Numbered from the stretch's first letter, positions 33,880 through 43,173 are shown. The stretch is 64,000 bases of DNA from Actinocorallia herbida (GCF_003751225.1 NZ_RJKE01000001.1:4464001-4528000), one strand, 5' to 3'. The notes: generated by a model from the letters alone, not told the origin. Program-made: numbers and translations.

Positions 33880-34293
33880 ATGGGAACGACCGACCGTCCG
33901 CCGTACGGGGCCTGGCAGAACGCGCTGACCGTGCTCCAGGAGGCCCATCCGGCGTCCATCCCCGACGGCCCGCACGTGATGACCGTCGTCATCGAGTACC
34001 CGCCCGGCGATCCCGGGACGCCCCCGCACCGCCACTCCGGTCCCGCCTTCGGGTACGTGCTGGAGGGCGAGATGCTGCTGGAGATCGAAGGCGAGGCCCC
34101 CCGGGTCGTCCGCGCCGGGGAGACGTTCTGGGAGCCCGGCGGCGACGTCATCCACTACCAGGACGGCAACAACCGGACGGACACCCGGCTGCGTTTCCTC
34201 GTCACCATGCTCTGCGCGCCGGGGCAGCCGATGCTGACCCTCGTCGAGGAGTCCGAGCTCGCCGAGCGGGCGTCGGCGCGGCGGCCGGCGTGA
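33880..34293 (+). CDS. Cupin domain protein
   Basis: A 137-residue single-cupin protein. Motif 1 is 'PPHRHSGPAFGYVLEGEMLL', carrying two histidines and a glutamate as metal ligands, and motif 2 is 'GETFWEPGGDVIHYQDGN' with a further histidine. A GAAGGGAA site precedes the ATG. Its stop overlaps the GTG of the NmrA-like gene. Cupins of this size often sense or bind small molecules or act as simple dioxygenases; which one applies is not known. Confidence 0.87.
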   Translation: MGTTDRPPYGAWQNALTVLQEAHPASIPDGPHVMTVVIEYPPGDPGTPPHRHSGPAFGYVLEGEMLLEIEGEAPRVVRAGETFWEPGGDVIHYQDGNNRTDTRLRFLVTMLCAPGQPMLTLVEESELAERASARRPA

Positions 34294-35060
34294 AGGCCGT
34301 GACGCGCCCGATGAAGGTCGCGGTCATCGGCGGGACCGGGCTGCTCGGCGCCAAGGTGGTGGACCGGCTGCGCGCCCGAGGCCACGAGGCCGTCGCGGTC
34401 GCGCCGGGCCCGGACGCCTACCCGCTCACCGGGGCGGGGCTGCGCGCGGCGCTCGACGGGGCCCGGGTCGTCGTGGACGTGATCGGGCACCCCGGCGCCG
34501 ACGCGAAGGAGGTGCTCGCCCTCTGCACCGCCGCCACGCGCAATGTGCTCGCGGTGGCGGAGGCGGCCGGGGTGTCCCACCATGTCGCGCTGTCGATGGT
34601 GGGCGTCGGGCGGATCCCCGGGGACGGCTGGTTCCGGGCGAAAGTGGCGCAGGAGGGGCTGATCCGGCGGAGTCCGGTACCGCACTCGATCGTGCGGGCG
34701 ACCCAGTTCTTCGAGTCCACGCCGGACGTCGCCGACACCGCGACCGAGGGCAGGACCGTCCGGGTCGCGCCGGTCCCGTGCCAGCCGGTGGCGGTCGACG
34801 ATGTGGCGGCCGAGCTGTGCCGGACCGTCGAAGGGGAGCCGCTGGACGAGCCCGTCGAGGTGGCGGGGCCCGAAAGGTTCCGGCTCGATCAGCTCGTCGC
34901 CCGCGCGCTGAGCGCGCGGGACGATCCGCGCCTCGTCGTCACCGACCCGTACGCGCGGTACTTCGGCGCACCGGCGCGCGGGCGCGGGCTCATCCCCGAC
35001 GCCGGACGTGCCCGGATCACCCCGACCCGGTTCGAGAGCTGGCTCCGCCTTCCGCACTGA
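34290..35060 (+). CDS. NmrA-like NAD(P)-binding protein
   Basis: A 256-residue atypical SDR. The nucleotide motif 'VAVIGGTGLLGAKVVDRL' is near the N-terminus and 'SMVGVGRIPGDGWFRAKVAQ' and 'IVRATQFFE' follow the NmrA/NAD(P)H azoreductase pattern. The Tyr-x3-Lys pair is absent, so it may be a redox sensor or an isomerase/reductase with other residues. GTG 34290 overlaps the cupin stop (GTGA); ATG 34311 is an alternative start. It lies 51 bp before the SdhA-like gene. Confidence 0.85.
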   Translation: MKAVTRPMKVAVIGGTGLLGAKVVDRLRARGHEAVAVAPGPDAYPLTGAGLRAALDGARVVVDVIGHPGADAKEVLALCTAATRNVLAVAEAAGVSHHVALSMVGVGRIPGDGWFRAKVAQEGLIRRSPVPHSIVRATQFFESTPDVADTATEGRTVRVAPVPCQPVAVDDVAAELCRTVEGEPLDEPVEVAGPERFRLDQLVARALSARDDPRLVVTDPYARYFGAPARGRGLIPDAGRARITPTRFESWLRLPH

Positions 35061-35111
35061 ACCTCCCGCCGGCCCCTCCAGGGACCGGACGTCAACGAAG
35101 GAGAACGACAC

Positions 35112-36845
35112 ATGAACGTCCCCGAGCGGCGGCTCTCCACCCCCGTCCTCGTCATCGGCACCGGCGGCGCGGGGCTGCGCGCGTCGATCGAGCTCGCCGA
35201 GCGCGGCGTCGGTGTGCTCGCCGTCGGCAAACGGCCCAGAACCGACGCGCACACGACGCTCGCGGCGGGCGGCATCAACGCGGCGCTCGGCACGATGGAC
35301 CCGGAGGACAGCTGGCGCCAGCACGCGGCCGACACCATCAAGGAGAGCTACCTGCTGGCGCATCCCGAGGTCGTCAGGATCGTCACGGAGAACGCGGCGC
35401 GGGGCATCGACGACCTCGTCAGGTACGGGATGCCGTTCGCGCGGGAGGCCGACGGGCGGATCTCCCAGCGGTTCTTCGGCGCGCACACGTGGCGGCGCAC
35501 CGCGTTCAGCGGCGACTACACCGGGCTGGAGATCCAGCGGACGCTCGTCCACCGGGCGACGGAGCTGGCCGTGCCGATCCTGGACACGGTCTACATCACC
35601 CGTCTCCTGGTGCGGGACAACGTCGTCTTCGGGGCCTACGGGTTCGACCTGAACGACGGGACCCGGTACGTCATCCACGCCGACGCCGTCATCCTGGCGA
35701 CGGGCGGGCACACGCGGATCTGGCGGCGCACCTCCTCCCGGCGCGACGAGAACACCGGCGACACGTTCCGGCTCGCCGTCCTCGCCGGGGCCCGGGTGCG
35801 GGATCCCGAACTCGTCCAGTTCCACCCGTCCGGGCTGCTCGAACCGGACGACGCGGCGGGCACGCTGGTGTCGGAGGCGGCGCGCGGCGAGGGCGGGCAC
35901 CTCCTGAACGCGCGCGGCGAGCGGTTCATGCGGCGGTACGACCCGGAACGGATGGAGTTGTCCACACGGGACCGGGTCGCGCTCGCCGCGTTCACCGAGA
36001 TCAGGGAGGGACGCGGGACGGCGAAGGGCGGGGTCTGGCTCGACGTGTCCCACCTGCCGCGCGAGACGATCATGGAGCGGCTGCCGCGCGTGCACCAGAC
36101 GCTGCTGGAGCTCCAGATGCTCGACATCACCGAGAAGCCGATCGAGATCGCCCCGACGGCGCACTACTCGATGGGCGGGGTCTGGGTGCGGCCGGAGGAC
36201 CACAGCACGGACGTCGAGGGACTGTACGCGATCGGGGAGGCGGCGAGCGGGCTGCACGGGGCCAACCGGCTGGGCGGGAACTCGCTGATCGAGCTGCTGG
36301 TCTACGGGCGGATCACGGGCGCGGCGGCGGCCTCGTACTCGGCCTCGCTCTCGGCGCAGCAGCGGTCCTCGTGGGCGGTCGAGGAGGCTCGGCGGGAGAT
36401 CGACGAGCTGCTCACGCGCGACGGACGGGAGAACGTGCGCGTTCTCCAGCGGGGTGTTCGCGACATCATGACCGAGCACGCGGGGGTCGTCCGGGACGAG
36501 ACGGGGCTGCTGAAGGGGCTCGCCGAACTCGACGCGGTCGAGGAGCGGTTCGCGGATCTCGGCATCCACCCCGATATCGCTGGATATCAGGACCTCGCGC
36601 ACGCCTTCGACGTCAAGGGGACCGCACTGGCCGCGCGGGCGACGCTCGAGGCGGCACTGGAACGCCGGGAGACGCGAGGGTGCCACAACCGGTCGGATTA
36701 TCCGGCGCTCGATCCCGACCTCCGCGTCAACCTGGTGTGGGCGGGGCCGGGCAAGATCGAGCGTGAGGAACTGCCGCCGGTTCCCGAGGAGATCGCCTCG
36801 CTGATGCGCGAGGTCGACACGTCCGGGCACAAGCTCGTCGAGTAG
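35112..36845 (+). CDS. SdhA/FrdA-like FAD-binding oxidoreductase without partner subunits
   Basis: A 577-residue flavoprotein of the succinate dehydrogenase/fumarate reductase family. FAD motif 'VLVIGTGGAGLRASIELAE'; the segment 'DAHTTLAAGGINAALGTM' holds a histidine at the position that binds FAD covalently in SdhA. Catalytic elements are 'EAARGEGGHLLN', 'TRDRVALA', 'TAHYSMGGVWV' and 'GANRLGGNSLIELLVYGR'. The iron-sulfur and membrane subunits of Sdh are missing from the neighbourhood, so electrons must go to another acceptor, perhaps the NDH-2-like protein encoded three genes upstream. AAGGAG precedes the ATG. L-aspartate oxidase is less likely because of the histidine. Confidence 0.85.
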   Translation: MNVPERRLSTPVLVIGTGGAGLRASIELAERGVGVLAVGKRPRTDAHTTLAAGGINAALGTMDPEDSWRQHAADTIKESYLLAHPEVVRIVTENAARGIDDLVRYGMPFAREADGRISQRFFGAHTWRRTAFSGDYTGLEIQRTLVHRATELAVPILDTVYITRLLVRDNVVFGAYGFDLNDGTRYVIHADAVILATGGHTRIWRRTSSRRDENTGDTFRLAVLAGARVRDPELVQFHPSGLLEPDDAAGTLVSEAARGEGGHLLNARGERFMRRYDPERMELSTRDRVALAAFTEIREGRGTAKGGVWLDVSHLPRETIMERLPRVHQTLLELQMLDITEKPIEIAPTAHYSMGGVWVRPEDHSTDVEGLYAIGEAASGLHGANRLGGNSLIELLVYGRITGAAAASYSASLSAQQRSSWAVEEARREIDELLTRDGRENVRVLQRGVRDIMTEHAGVVRDETGLLKGLAELDAVEERFADLGIHPDIAGYQDLAHAFDVKGTALAARATLEAALERRETRGCHNRSDYPALDPDLRVNLVWAGPGKIEREELPPVPEEIASLMREVDTSGHKLVE

Positions 36846-36891
36846 CCGCTTCGCGCGCAGACCCACCCGTTCTCGTCGAAGCGAGGCATCC

Positions 36892-37992
36892 GTGCAGCAC
36901 CCGGCAGCCCAGGACAGGCGCATCCGCACTCCGGAGGACCTGCGCGAGCATCTGCAATGGGCTCTCGAAGTCGAGCACGCGGTGCTGCCCGCGTACCTGT
37001 GCGCGCTGTTCTCGCTCGACGCGGGACGCAACCCCGACGCCGTCACGGTCATGGCCGGCGCCATCGCGGAGCGGCTGCTCCACCTGGCGCTGGCCGCGAA
37101 CCTGCTCAACGCCGTCGGCGGCACGCCCCGGCTGGACTCGCCGCGGATGCTGCCCCACCCGTATCCGCGGCCGCTCCCCCACTGCGACCCGTCCCTCGAG
37201 GTCTCGCTCCTCCCCTTCGGTCCGGAGGCGCTCGACATGTTCCTCAGGCTCGACGACCCGGCGCCGCCCTGGGCGTCGGCGGAGTCCGGGCGGTTCACCG
37301 CACCGGCCGAACTCCACGCCGCGATCGGCGACGGCCTGCGCACCCTGTGCGCCGACCTGGGCGAACCCGAGGTCTTCGGCGGCGACCCCGCCCGCCAGGT
37401 GGCCTCCGCCCCCTTCGGTCCCGCCGCCGGACACCTGATCCGCGTCGACGGCCTGGCGTCGGCGCAGGCCGCGCTCAAGGAGCTCACCGGCCCGCGCACA
37501 CGACACGGCCGCCGCCCCGGGCTCCGCGAACTCCGGTCGGGCCGCCGCTACCGCTACGGCGACACCCCCCGCTCCGGCCCCACCGGCAGCCCCCTCACGG
37601 TCGACCTCACCGCGGTCCGTCCCATGGCCGCCGACCCCCGCCTGGCCGACCACGCCCCCGGCACCCGGGTCCGCACCGCCCAGGACGAGTTCAACCACAC
37701 CTACTGCGCCGTCCTCCATCTCCTGGAGCAGTCTTTCACCGGCGTCCCCCGCCTCTTCCCCACCGCCACCGCCACCCTCTACGGCCTCAAAGCCCAAGCC
37801 CAAGCCCTAATGAACACCCCCGAAACCCCCCGAACCACCGCAGGCCCCACCTTCGAATACGTCTATCCCGAATCCCGCCGCTGGGGCCCCGCCGACCCCC
37901 GCCACCTCACCGTCCACCCCGACGCCCCCTACCTCTCCTACGGCGCACCCCCACTGAAACGCCGCCTCCCCTTGGCCCCACTCCCCCGCTGA
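36892..37992 (+). CDS. Ferritin-like protein of the iminophenyl-pyruvate dimer synthase (VioB) type
   Basis: A 366-residue protein of the ferritin-like domain family typified by the C-terminal part of VioB/RebD/StaD. The start 'IRTPEDLREHLQWALEVEHA' and 'LPAYLCALFSLDAGRN' are characteristic. The usual 'EEMLHM' is here 'ERLLHL', so the ExxH glutamate has become arginine. 'LLNAVGGTPRLDSP' and 'NHTYCAVLHLLEQSF' also follow the family. GTG 36892 has GAAGCGAGG upstream. It closes the five-gene redox cluster. The change at the metal site raises doubt about catalytic iron binding. Function in the cluster is not known. Confidence 0.8.
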   Translation: MQHPAAQDRRIRTPEDLREHLQWALEVEHAVLPAYLCALFSLDAGRNPDAVTVMAGAIAERLLHLALAANLLNAVGGTPRLDSPRMLPHPYPRPLPHCDPSLEVSLLPFGPEALDMFLRLDDPAPPWASAESGRFTAPAELHAAIGDGLRTLCADLGEPEVFGGDPARQVASAPFGPAAGHLIRVDGLASAQAALKELTGPRTRHGRRPGLRELRSGRRYRYGDTPRSGPTGSPLTVDLTAVRPMAADPRLADHAPGTRVRTAQDEFNHTYCAVLHLLEQSFTGVPRLFPTATATLYGLKAQAQALMNTPETPRTTAGPTFEYVYPESRRWGPADPRHLTVHPDAPYLSYGAPPLKRRLPLAPLPR

Positions 37993-38053
37993 AGCCGCTG
38001 CACCGAAACGATCCTCCCCCGGCAGGTCAGCCGGTGTGCAGAATCCTGCGCAT

Positions 38054-38079
38054 CGCCTGCCCTGCGCGGGCGGCAGGCG
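38054..38079. terminator. Terminator between the convergent ferritin-like and GH5 genes
   Basis: Arms CGCCTGCC/GGCAGGCG with a ten-base loop, in the 128 bp between the two convergent stop codons. Confidence 0.5.
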
Positions 38080-38120
38080 GTCCCTGGTCCTCGGGTGTGG
38101 CCGGGGCGACGGGTTCGGGG

Positions 38121-39581
38121 TCAGGTGGTCTTCAGGGTGTAGGTGGAGGTGGCGCAGGCGGTGAGGCGCCAGCCGCCGTTGAGCTCGGTGAGCTGGAGGT
38201 CGGTGAGGTTCCGGGTGGTGAGGACGGTGGGGCGGGTGGGGTACCAGGCCTCCAGGAGGCAGGAGCCGGTGTGGCGGGTACCGGAGATCTCGGTGGGGGT
38301 GGTCTTGAGGGCGGTGCCGGGGAGGGCCCGGGGGTAGGGGCGGGAGAGCGGGGCGGCGCGGTCGGGGTGGACGCCCAGGGAGGTGCCGGAGGGGCAGTCG
38401 ATGCGAGAGAGGTTGTTCTGGGGGTCGTGGGTGTTGGCGTCCCGGACGGCGTGGGGATCGCCGCAGGCCTGTTTCCAGGACCACCAGGCGCCGCCGGTGT
38501 GGCGGGTGTCGAGGGCGTCCAGGAAGCGGTCGACCTTGGGGCGGTCGGTCGCGGGGTCGCCGAACCAGCCCCATTCGCCGGTCCAGAGGGGGACGCCGAG
38601 GAAGGCCGCGGAGGCATCGGCCAGGGCGAAGCCCGTCTCTATCGACGGGAAGGGCGCCACGGTGATGGACTCGTTGTACAGGTGCGGGGAGAAGACGGCG
38701 AGAGGGTCGGCGATGGAGGCGCGGGGAGGCAGCGCGTCAAGGCCGAAACCCGACCAGAGGACGGAAGGCTCGAAGATGACGAGGTGCGGGAATCCGCCCG
38801 TCTCTGCGGCGCGGATCTCGTCGATGGCGCGCCGGTAGAAGGCGCCGATCTGGCGGGCGGCCGCGACCGGGGTGCGCAGGCCCGGGTTCGGCTCGTTCAG
38901 CAGGTCGTAGCCCGCGACGGCCGGTTCGTCCCGGAACTCGGCGGCGAGCCGTCCCCAGGTGCGGACGAGGTGGGTCTGGACGCCGTCGGTGTCGTCGTAG
39001 AAGTGCTGGAAGGCGCGCGCGACGGCGGGGGAGACCTCGCGGACCAGCACCGTGCACGTGGACCAGCCGTCGGTCCTGGTCGCCCAGGCGGGGGCGCCGT
39101 CCCACCCGATCCCGGGGACGGTCCCGGACGGGCAGGTCTTGCCGGGCGGGGTCCCGACGGTCTTGCCCCAGGCGTCCTGGTGCATGTCGAGAACGGTGTA
39201 GAGGCCGTGGTCGGCGGCGTCCCCGACGGCCTGCCTGATCCGGGCGACGTACTCCGGGTCGAACGCCCCGGGGGTCGGTTCCAGCGCGGACCAGGCGAGG
39301 TTCAACCTGACGACGTTGAACCCGAGCGCGGCGATCTCCGCGAAGTCCGTCCGGTCGAGGGGCACGACGGTGGGGAGGTCCTGCCCGTTGTCGGCGTAGT
39401 CGTTCAGCTGGTTGACGTTGACGCCGCGGAGCAGCACGGTCCGGCCCGTCACGTCCTTGATGACGCGGCCTTCGACCGTCAGCCGGGGCAGGGTCCACCC
39501 GCTGTCGGCGCCCACCGGAGCGGGCGCCCACAGTGCCGAAAGGACGAGCGCACCCGTCACGAGAAGAGCCCGCAGTGTCAT
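38121..39581 (-). CDS. Secreted GH5 glycosidase, endoglycoceramidase-like
   Basis: A 486-residue exported enzyme. A Sec signal peptide ends near residue 25 ('APAPVGADS'). The GH5 barrel shows 'GRTVLLRGVNVNQLND' near the start, 'GFNVVRLNLAWSALEPTPG', 'YTVLDMHQDAWGK', the acid/base glutamate in 'YDLLNEPNPG' and the nucleophile glutamate in 'PLWTGEWGWFGD'. 'DMHQDAWGK' and 'NEPNPG' are typical of endoglycosylceramidases, which release the glycan from glycolipids. The C-terminal ~100 residues form a beta-rich domain. The gene stands alone with opposed neighbours. Confidence 0.88.
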   Translation of the reverse strand: MTLRALLVTGALVLSALWAPAPVGADSGWTLPRLTVEGRVIKDVTGRTVLLRGVNVNQLNDYADNGQDLPTVVPLDRTDFAEIAALGFNVVRLNLAWSALEPTPGAFDPEYVARIRQAVGDAADHGLYTVLDMHQDAWGKTVGTPPGKTCPSGTVPGIGWDGAPAWATRTDGWSTCTVLVREVSPAVARAFQHFYDDTDGVQTHLVRTWGRLAAEFRDEPAVAGYDLLNEPNPGLRTPVAAARQIGAFYRRAIDEIRAAETGGFPHLVIFEPSVLWSGFGLDALPPRASIADPLAVFSPHLYNESITVAPFPSIETGFALADASAAFLGVPLWTGEWGWFGDPATDRPKVDRFLDALDTRHTGGAWWSWKQACGDPHAVRDANTHDPQNNLSRIDCPSGTSLGVHPDRAAPLSRPYPRALPGTALKTTPTEISGTRHTGSCLLEAWYPTRPTVLTTRNLTDLQLTELNGGWRLTACATSTYTLKTT

Positions 39582-39691
39582 GTCACCTCCACCGTCGCAG
39601 TGCCGAGGGGCGGCTCATTGTGCCCCGCGTCACTCCACCCGGGAAGTGCCCTGTCCCCTGTCGGCCTCCGGCGGCGCGCCGGACGCGCGGC

Positions 39692-42490
39692 TCAGGGCAG
39701 GTCGACGAGCTGGTGCCGGGAGGTGACGCCGAACTTCGCGAACACCTTCCGCAGGTGGTACTCGACCGTCCGGGGGCTCACGTACAGGCGCTCGGCGATC
39801 TCCTTGTTGGTGAGGCCGGTGCGGGCGAGCCTGGCGATCTGCGCCTCCTGCGGGGTGAGCTCCTCGGTCGTCTCGACGTTCCGCTTCCTGGCGGTCTCAC
39901 CGGTGGCGAGGAGTTCCCGCTCCGTCCGCTCGGCGAACGCCTTCATGCCGATCTCGGTGAACAGGTCGAACGCGGTGCGGAGCTGCTCGCGGGCCTCGAC
40001 CCGGCGGCGTTCGCGGCGCAGCCACTCGCCGTAGAGCAGGTGGGCGCGGGCGAGGTCGGGACGCATCCGGGTGCGGCCGAGCCGCTCGATCGCCTCCCGG
40101 TAGAGGCGGTCGGCCTCGTCCCCCTCGCTGATCAGCGCCCGGCAGCGGGCTTCGAGGCCGAGTCCCCAGTCGACGCCGCCCGCCTGGGTCGACCAGGAGA
40201 ACCGCTCGAGCGCCTGCTCGGCGAGTTCGAGGCGGCCGGTGCGCACCGCCGCCTCGATCAGTTCGAGGGGCGCCCAGTGGACGCCGACGCCGCTCGGCGC
40301 GGTGTGGTCCACGGTGGACAGGAGGACGGCCTCCAGCGCCTTGTCGTACTGGCCCAGCCCGTTGTAGAGGACCGACCTGACCCATTGGCAGATCTCCAGC
40401 GTCCGGCCCTCGCCACGGACCGCGCTCTCCTTCGCGATGGCCTCGGCGAGCTGCTCGGTCGCGGTGACCTCGCCGCGGAACGCGGCGAGGCCGACGTCAC
40501 CGCCCGTCTGCACCATGGTTCCGGAGGTCGTCCAGACGTCGGCGGCGACGGCGTGCGCCTTCGCCTCCTCGTTCAGGGTCTCGGCCTCGGCGAGGTCGCC
40601 CTCGAAGATGTACATCATCGTGGAGAGGCTGAGCACCAAAGGCAGCAGCGCGAACGCGCCGGAGTCGCGGACCAGGCGGAGGGACGAGTCGGCGAGGTCT
40701 CGGCAGGTCTCGTCGTCCCACACCGCCATGGCGAAGAAGTTGATGAACCAGAGCCATCTGAGCTGTTCCGCGGGGTCGGTCTCCTCGCCCAGGACGACGG
40801 TCACGGCCCGCCGCAGCGCGGGCGCGGCCGTCAGGGCGTCCTTGGTGTAGAGCAGGGACAGGCCGTCGAGGATGAGGTCCGTGACGCGGGGGGCACCGGT
40901 CACGGGGGGCGCCGCGCGGGTCGCCGCCGCGACCTCGATGATGCCCTCCCAGGTGGGCAGGACGCTCATCGCGACGGACAGGGCCTGGAGGTACGTGTCG
41001 CGGGACAGCTCGGTGTCGAGCGGTTCGAGCTGTTCGGCCGCCTTGAGCAGGATCGCGGGAGCAGAGGCACCGCGGTTGGACGTCAGGGAGATCTCGGCGC
41101 GCAGGGACTCGGCCTTGAGGCGGCGCAGTTCGTCCGGCGGCCCCGCCTCGGCCGCGGCGAGCAGCGCCAGGGCGGGTTCCGGCGCGCCGGCGAGGAGCTT
41201 GGCGCGGGCGGCGTCCAGTGCGCGGTCGGCGCGGGCGCGGGGGTCCGGGGTGAGCCCGACGGCCCGCTCCAGGAAAGCGGCGGCGGCGACCAGGCCGCCG
41301 CGGCCCATGGCGCGGCCGGCCGAGTGCTCGAGCTCCGCGGCGATGTCCTCGTCGGGGTGGGCTGCGCTCTGCGCGCGGTGCCAGGCCCGCCGGTCCGGGT
41401 CGGTGGCGGCGTCGGTCGCCTCGGCCAGCGCGCGGTGGACCTCCCGGCGCTCCCTGGGGGCCGCCGCGTTGTAGACCGCGGAGCGGACCAGGGGGTGCCG
41501 GAACCGGACCCGGTCGCCGAAGTCGACGAGTTCGTCGGCCGCGTCGACCGCCGAGGTGTCCGCCCCGAGCACGTCGGCGGCACGCCACAGCAGGGCCGGA
41601 TCGCCGAGCGGCTCGGCGGCGGCCAGCAGCAGCATCATCCGGGTGTCGGCCGACAGCCCGCTGAGCCTTCGCTGGAAGCCGTCCTCGAGGCGGCCCGACA
41701 GGGACTGACCGGTCGGGGCGGCCAGGAATCCGCCCGCGGAGGCGGACCGCGGCAGTTCCAGCAGGGCGAGGGGGTTGCCGCGCGACTCGAAGACGATCCG
41801 GTCGCGCACCTCCTCGTCCAGCGGTCCGGGGACCACCCGGCGGACGAGGGTCCGCGCGTCGGCGTCGCGCAGGCCGCCGATCTCCAGCACGGGCAGCCCG
41901 GGCAGCGCGTGAGTCTCGCCGGACTCGCGGACGGCGAAGACACAGGCCACTCTCTCGGCCATGAGGCGGCGGGCCACGAACATGAGGACCTGGGCGGACG
42001 CGCGGTCGAGCCACTGCGCGTCGTCGATCACACAGACGAGGGGACGTTCGTCGGCGGCCTGGGCCAGGAGGTTGAGGACGGCGAGGCTGATGAGGAACTG
42101 GTCGGGCGCCGGGCCTGAGCGCATCCCGAACGCGGTGCCGAGGGCGTCATGCTGCGGCTCGGGCAGGGTGTCGAGGAGGTCGAGCATCGGCAGGCACAGC
42201 TGGTGGACCGCCGCGAAGGGCAGCTCCATCTCCGACTGGACTCCCGCGGCCGTCACGACCCGGCAGTCCGAGGCCCGGGAGACGAGCCGGTCGAGCAGCG
42301 CCGACTTGCCGACCCCGGCCTCGCCGCGCAGCACCAGCACCCGGCTCTCCCCGCTCCGGACGTCGGCCAGGAGCCGGTCGAGCTTCACGCACTCGGCCTC
42401 GCGGCCCAGCAGCATCGGTTGCGGGCCGCCGCCCACCGCCGACCGTCTGCCACCACGGCCCACACCAGACATCTCGGACACCCCCGCCAT
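39692..42490 (-). CDS. LuxR-family regulator of the large ATP-binding (LAL) type
   Basis: About 932 residues. An AAA-type ATPase domain starts with 'MLLGREAECVKLDRLLADV' and Walker A 'LRGEAGVGKSALLDRL'; Walker B is 'PLVCVIDDAQWLD'. A long TPR-like helical middle region follows. The C-terminal LuxR HTH reads 'LTPQEAQIARLARTGLTNKE' and 'IAERLYVSPRTVEYHLRKV'. LAL proteins activate catabolic or biosynthetic genes after binding ATP and an inducer. Candidate starts are 42538, 42505, 42490 and 42472; the first lies inside a palindrome (42533-42547) and is unlikely. No target is evident from position. Confidence 0.92.
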   Translation of the reverse strand: MAGVSEMSGVGRGGRRSAVGGGPQPMLLGREAECVKLDRLLADVRSGESRVLVLRGEAGVGKSALLDRLVSRASDCRVVTAAGVQSEMELPFAAVHQLCLPMLDLLDTLPEPQHDALGTAFGMRSGPAPDQFLISLAVLNLLAQAADERPLVCVIDDAQWLDRASAQVLMFVARRLMAERVACVFAVRESGETHALPGLPVLEIGGLRDADARTLVRRVVPGPLDEEVRDRIVFESRGNPLALLELPRSASAGGFLAAPTGQSLSGRLEDGFQRRLSGLSADTRMMLLLAAAEPLGDPALLWRAADVLGADTSAVDAADELVDFGDRVRFRHPLVRSAVYNAAAPRERREVHRALAEATDAATDPDRRAWHRAQSAAHPDEDIAAELEHSAGRAMGRGGLVAAAAFLERAVGLTPDPRARADRALDAARAKLLAGAPEPALALLAAAEAGPPDELRRLKAESLRAEISLTSNRGASAPAILLKAAEQLEPLDTELSRDTYLQALSVAMSVLPTWEGIIEVAAATRAAPPVTGAPRVTDLILDGLSLLYTKDALTAAPALRRAVTVVLGEETDPAEQLRWLWFINFFAMAVWDDETCRDLADSSLRLVRDSGAFALLPLVLSLSTMMYIFEGDLAEAETLNEEAKAHAVAADVWTTSGTMVQTGGDVGLAAFRGEVTATEQLAEAIAKESAVRGEGRTLEICQWVRSVLYNGLGQYDKALEAVLLSTVDHTAPSGVGVHWAPLELIEAAVRTGRLELAEQALERFSWSTQAGGVDWGLGLEARCRALISEGDEADRLYREAIERLGRTRMRPDLARAHLLYGEWLRRERRRVEAREQLRTAFDLFTEIGMKAFAERTERELLATGETARKRNVETTEELTPQEAQIARLARTGLTNKEIAERLYVSPRTVEYHLRKVFAKFGVTSRHQLVDLP

Positions 42491-42532
42491 ATGTTCCACA
42501 TCACGCATCACCGGCCAAAACCATGCCCGACT

Positions 42533-42547
42533 TTGCATTCAATGCAA
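42533..42547. promoter_or_regulatory. Palindrome upstream of the LAL regulator
   Basis: TTGCATT-C-AATGCAA in an AT-rich patch about 43 bp upstream of the proposed start. It may be an operator or part of the promoter. Confidence 0.4.
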
Positions 42548-43173
42548 TATCTCATCACATCGGCCTGCTCAGCGAACCCGCGCCTAAAGTTCATGCGTTC
42601 CGATCCCGCGGACCCCGTCATGCACCCGGTGCATGATCCCCGGGACGGGCCGGAGCGGCGAAATCCCTGCGGACAGACGCCCACCAGCGCGCGGCCCCGG
42701 CCTTCCGGCGCACATCGTGAACCCGTATGCGCGCCGGGTGAGAGTCGCGGAGCCGCGGGCTTCGCGGGGATCCGCGAGGTCTCTCCCGAGAAGTCCGCAC
42801 GCGACGCACCGACCGAGGGCGCGGATGACCGTCGGCGTAGAGGGCCCCTGGGAGCGGCCCGCCCGCCGCAAGGGCGGACGTCTCCGAGAGAGCGTGGCCG
42901 AGAGGCGTCGATCCCCGGGACGGCGGCGGATTCACCCGACGGTGCGGAGACCCGGGCCGTCAGCCGTCCTTAGAGACGGGTCGCCCGCTCCGGCCTGAAG
43001 ATCGCCGGGCGGCGGTGTCCCCACTCCGCTCGGTCCGGGCACGGAGGACCGAGTGAAGTGGGGGCGCCTACGCGTGCCCCGGTGCCTCGTCGCACCGAGC
43101 CACGCGTCCCTCGACCGGGGTGCGGACCTTTCGCGGGGTTCCCCTCGCCCTCCGCGGGAGGTCCGCACCCGCA
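42548..43173. other. Intergenic region with one strong palindrome
   Basis: About 630 bp in which I see no supportable gene: frames on both strands are Arg/Pro-rich and resemble nothing. It contains TCATGCACC-C-GGTGCATGA at 42618-42636, an operator-like dyad with nine-base arms. The right edge runs into an IS5-family transposase remnant, so part of it may be insertion-sequence debris. Confidence 0.5.

Noticed and set aside
35112-36845. L-aspartate oxidase (NadB)
   Set aside because: The histidine at the covalent-FAD position and the lack of nadA/nadC neighbours favour an SdhA/FrdA relative.
34155-37499. Very long open frame on the minus strand
   Set aside because: It lies opposite four clear genes, is Arg/Pro/Gly-rich, and has no domain. 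It arises from GC bias at third positions.
36957-40034. Long plus-strand open frame of about 1000 codons
   Set aside because: It overlaps the ferritin-like, GH5 and part of the LAL genes in other frames and is low-complexity Arg/Pro/Gly sequence.
42618-43172. Arg/Pro-rich open frames on both strands
   Set aside because: No start signals, no family resemblance, compositional artefacts.
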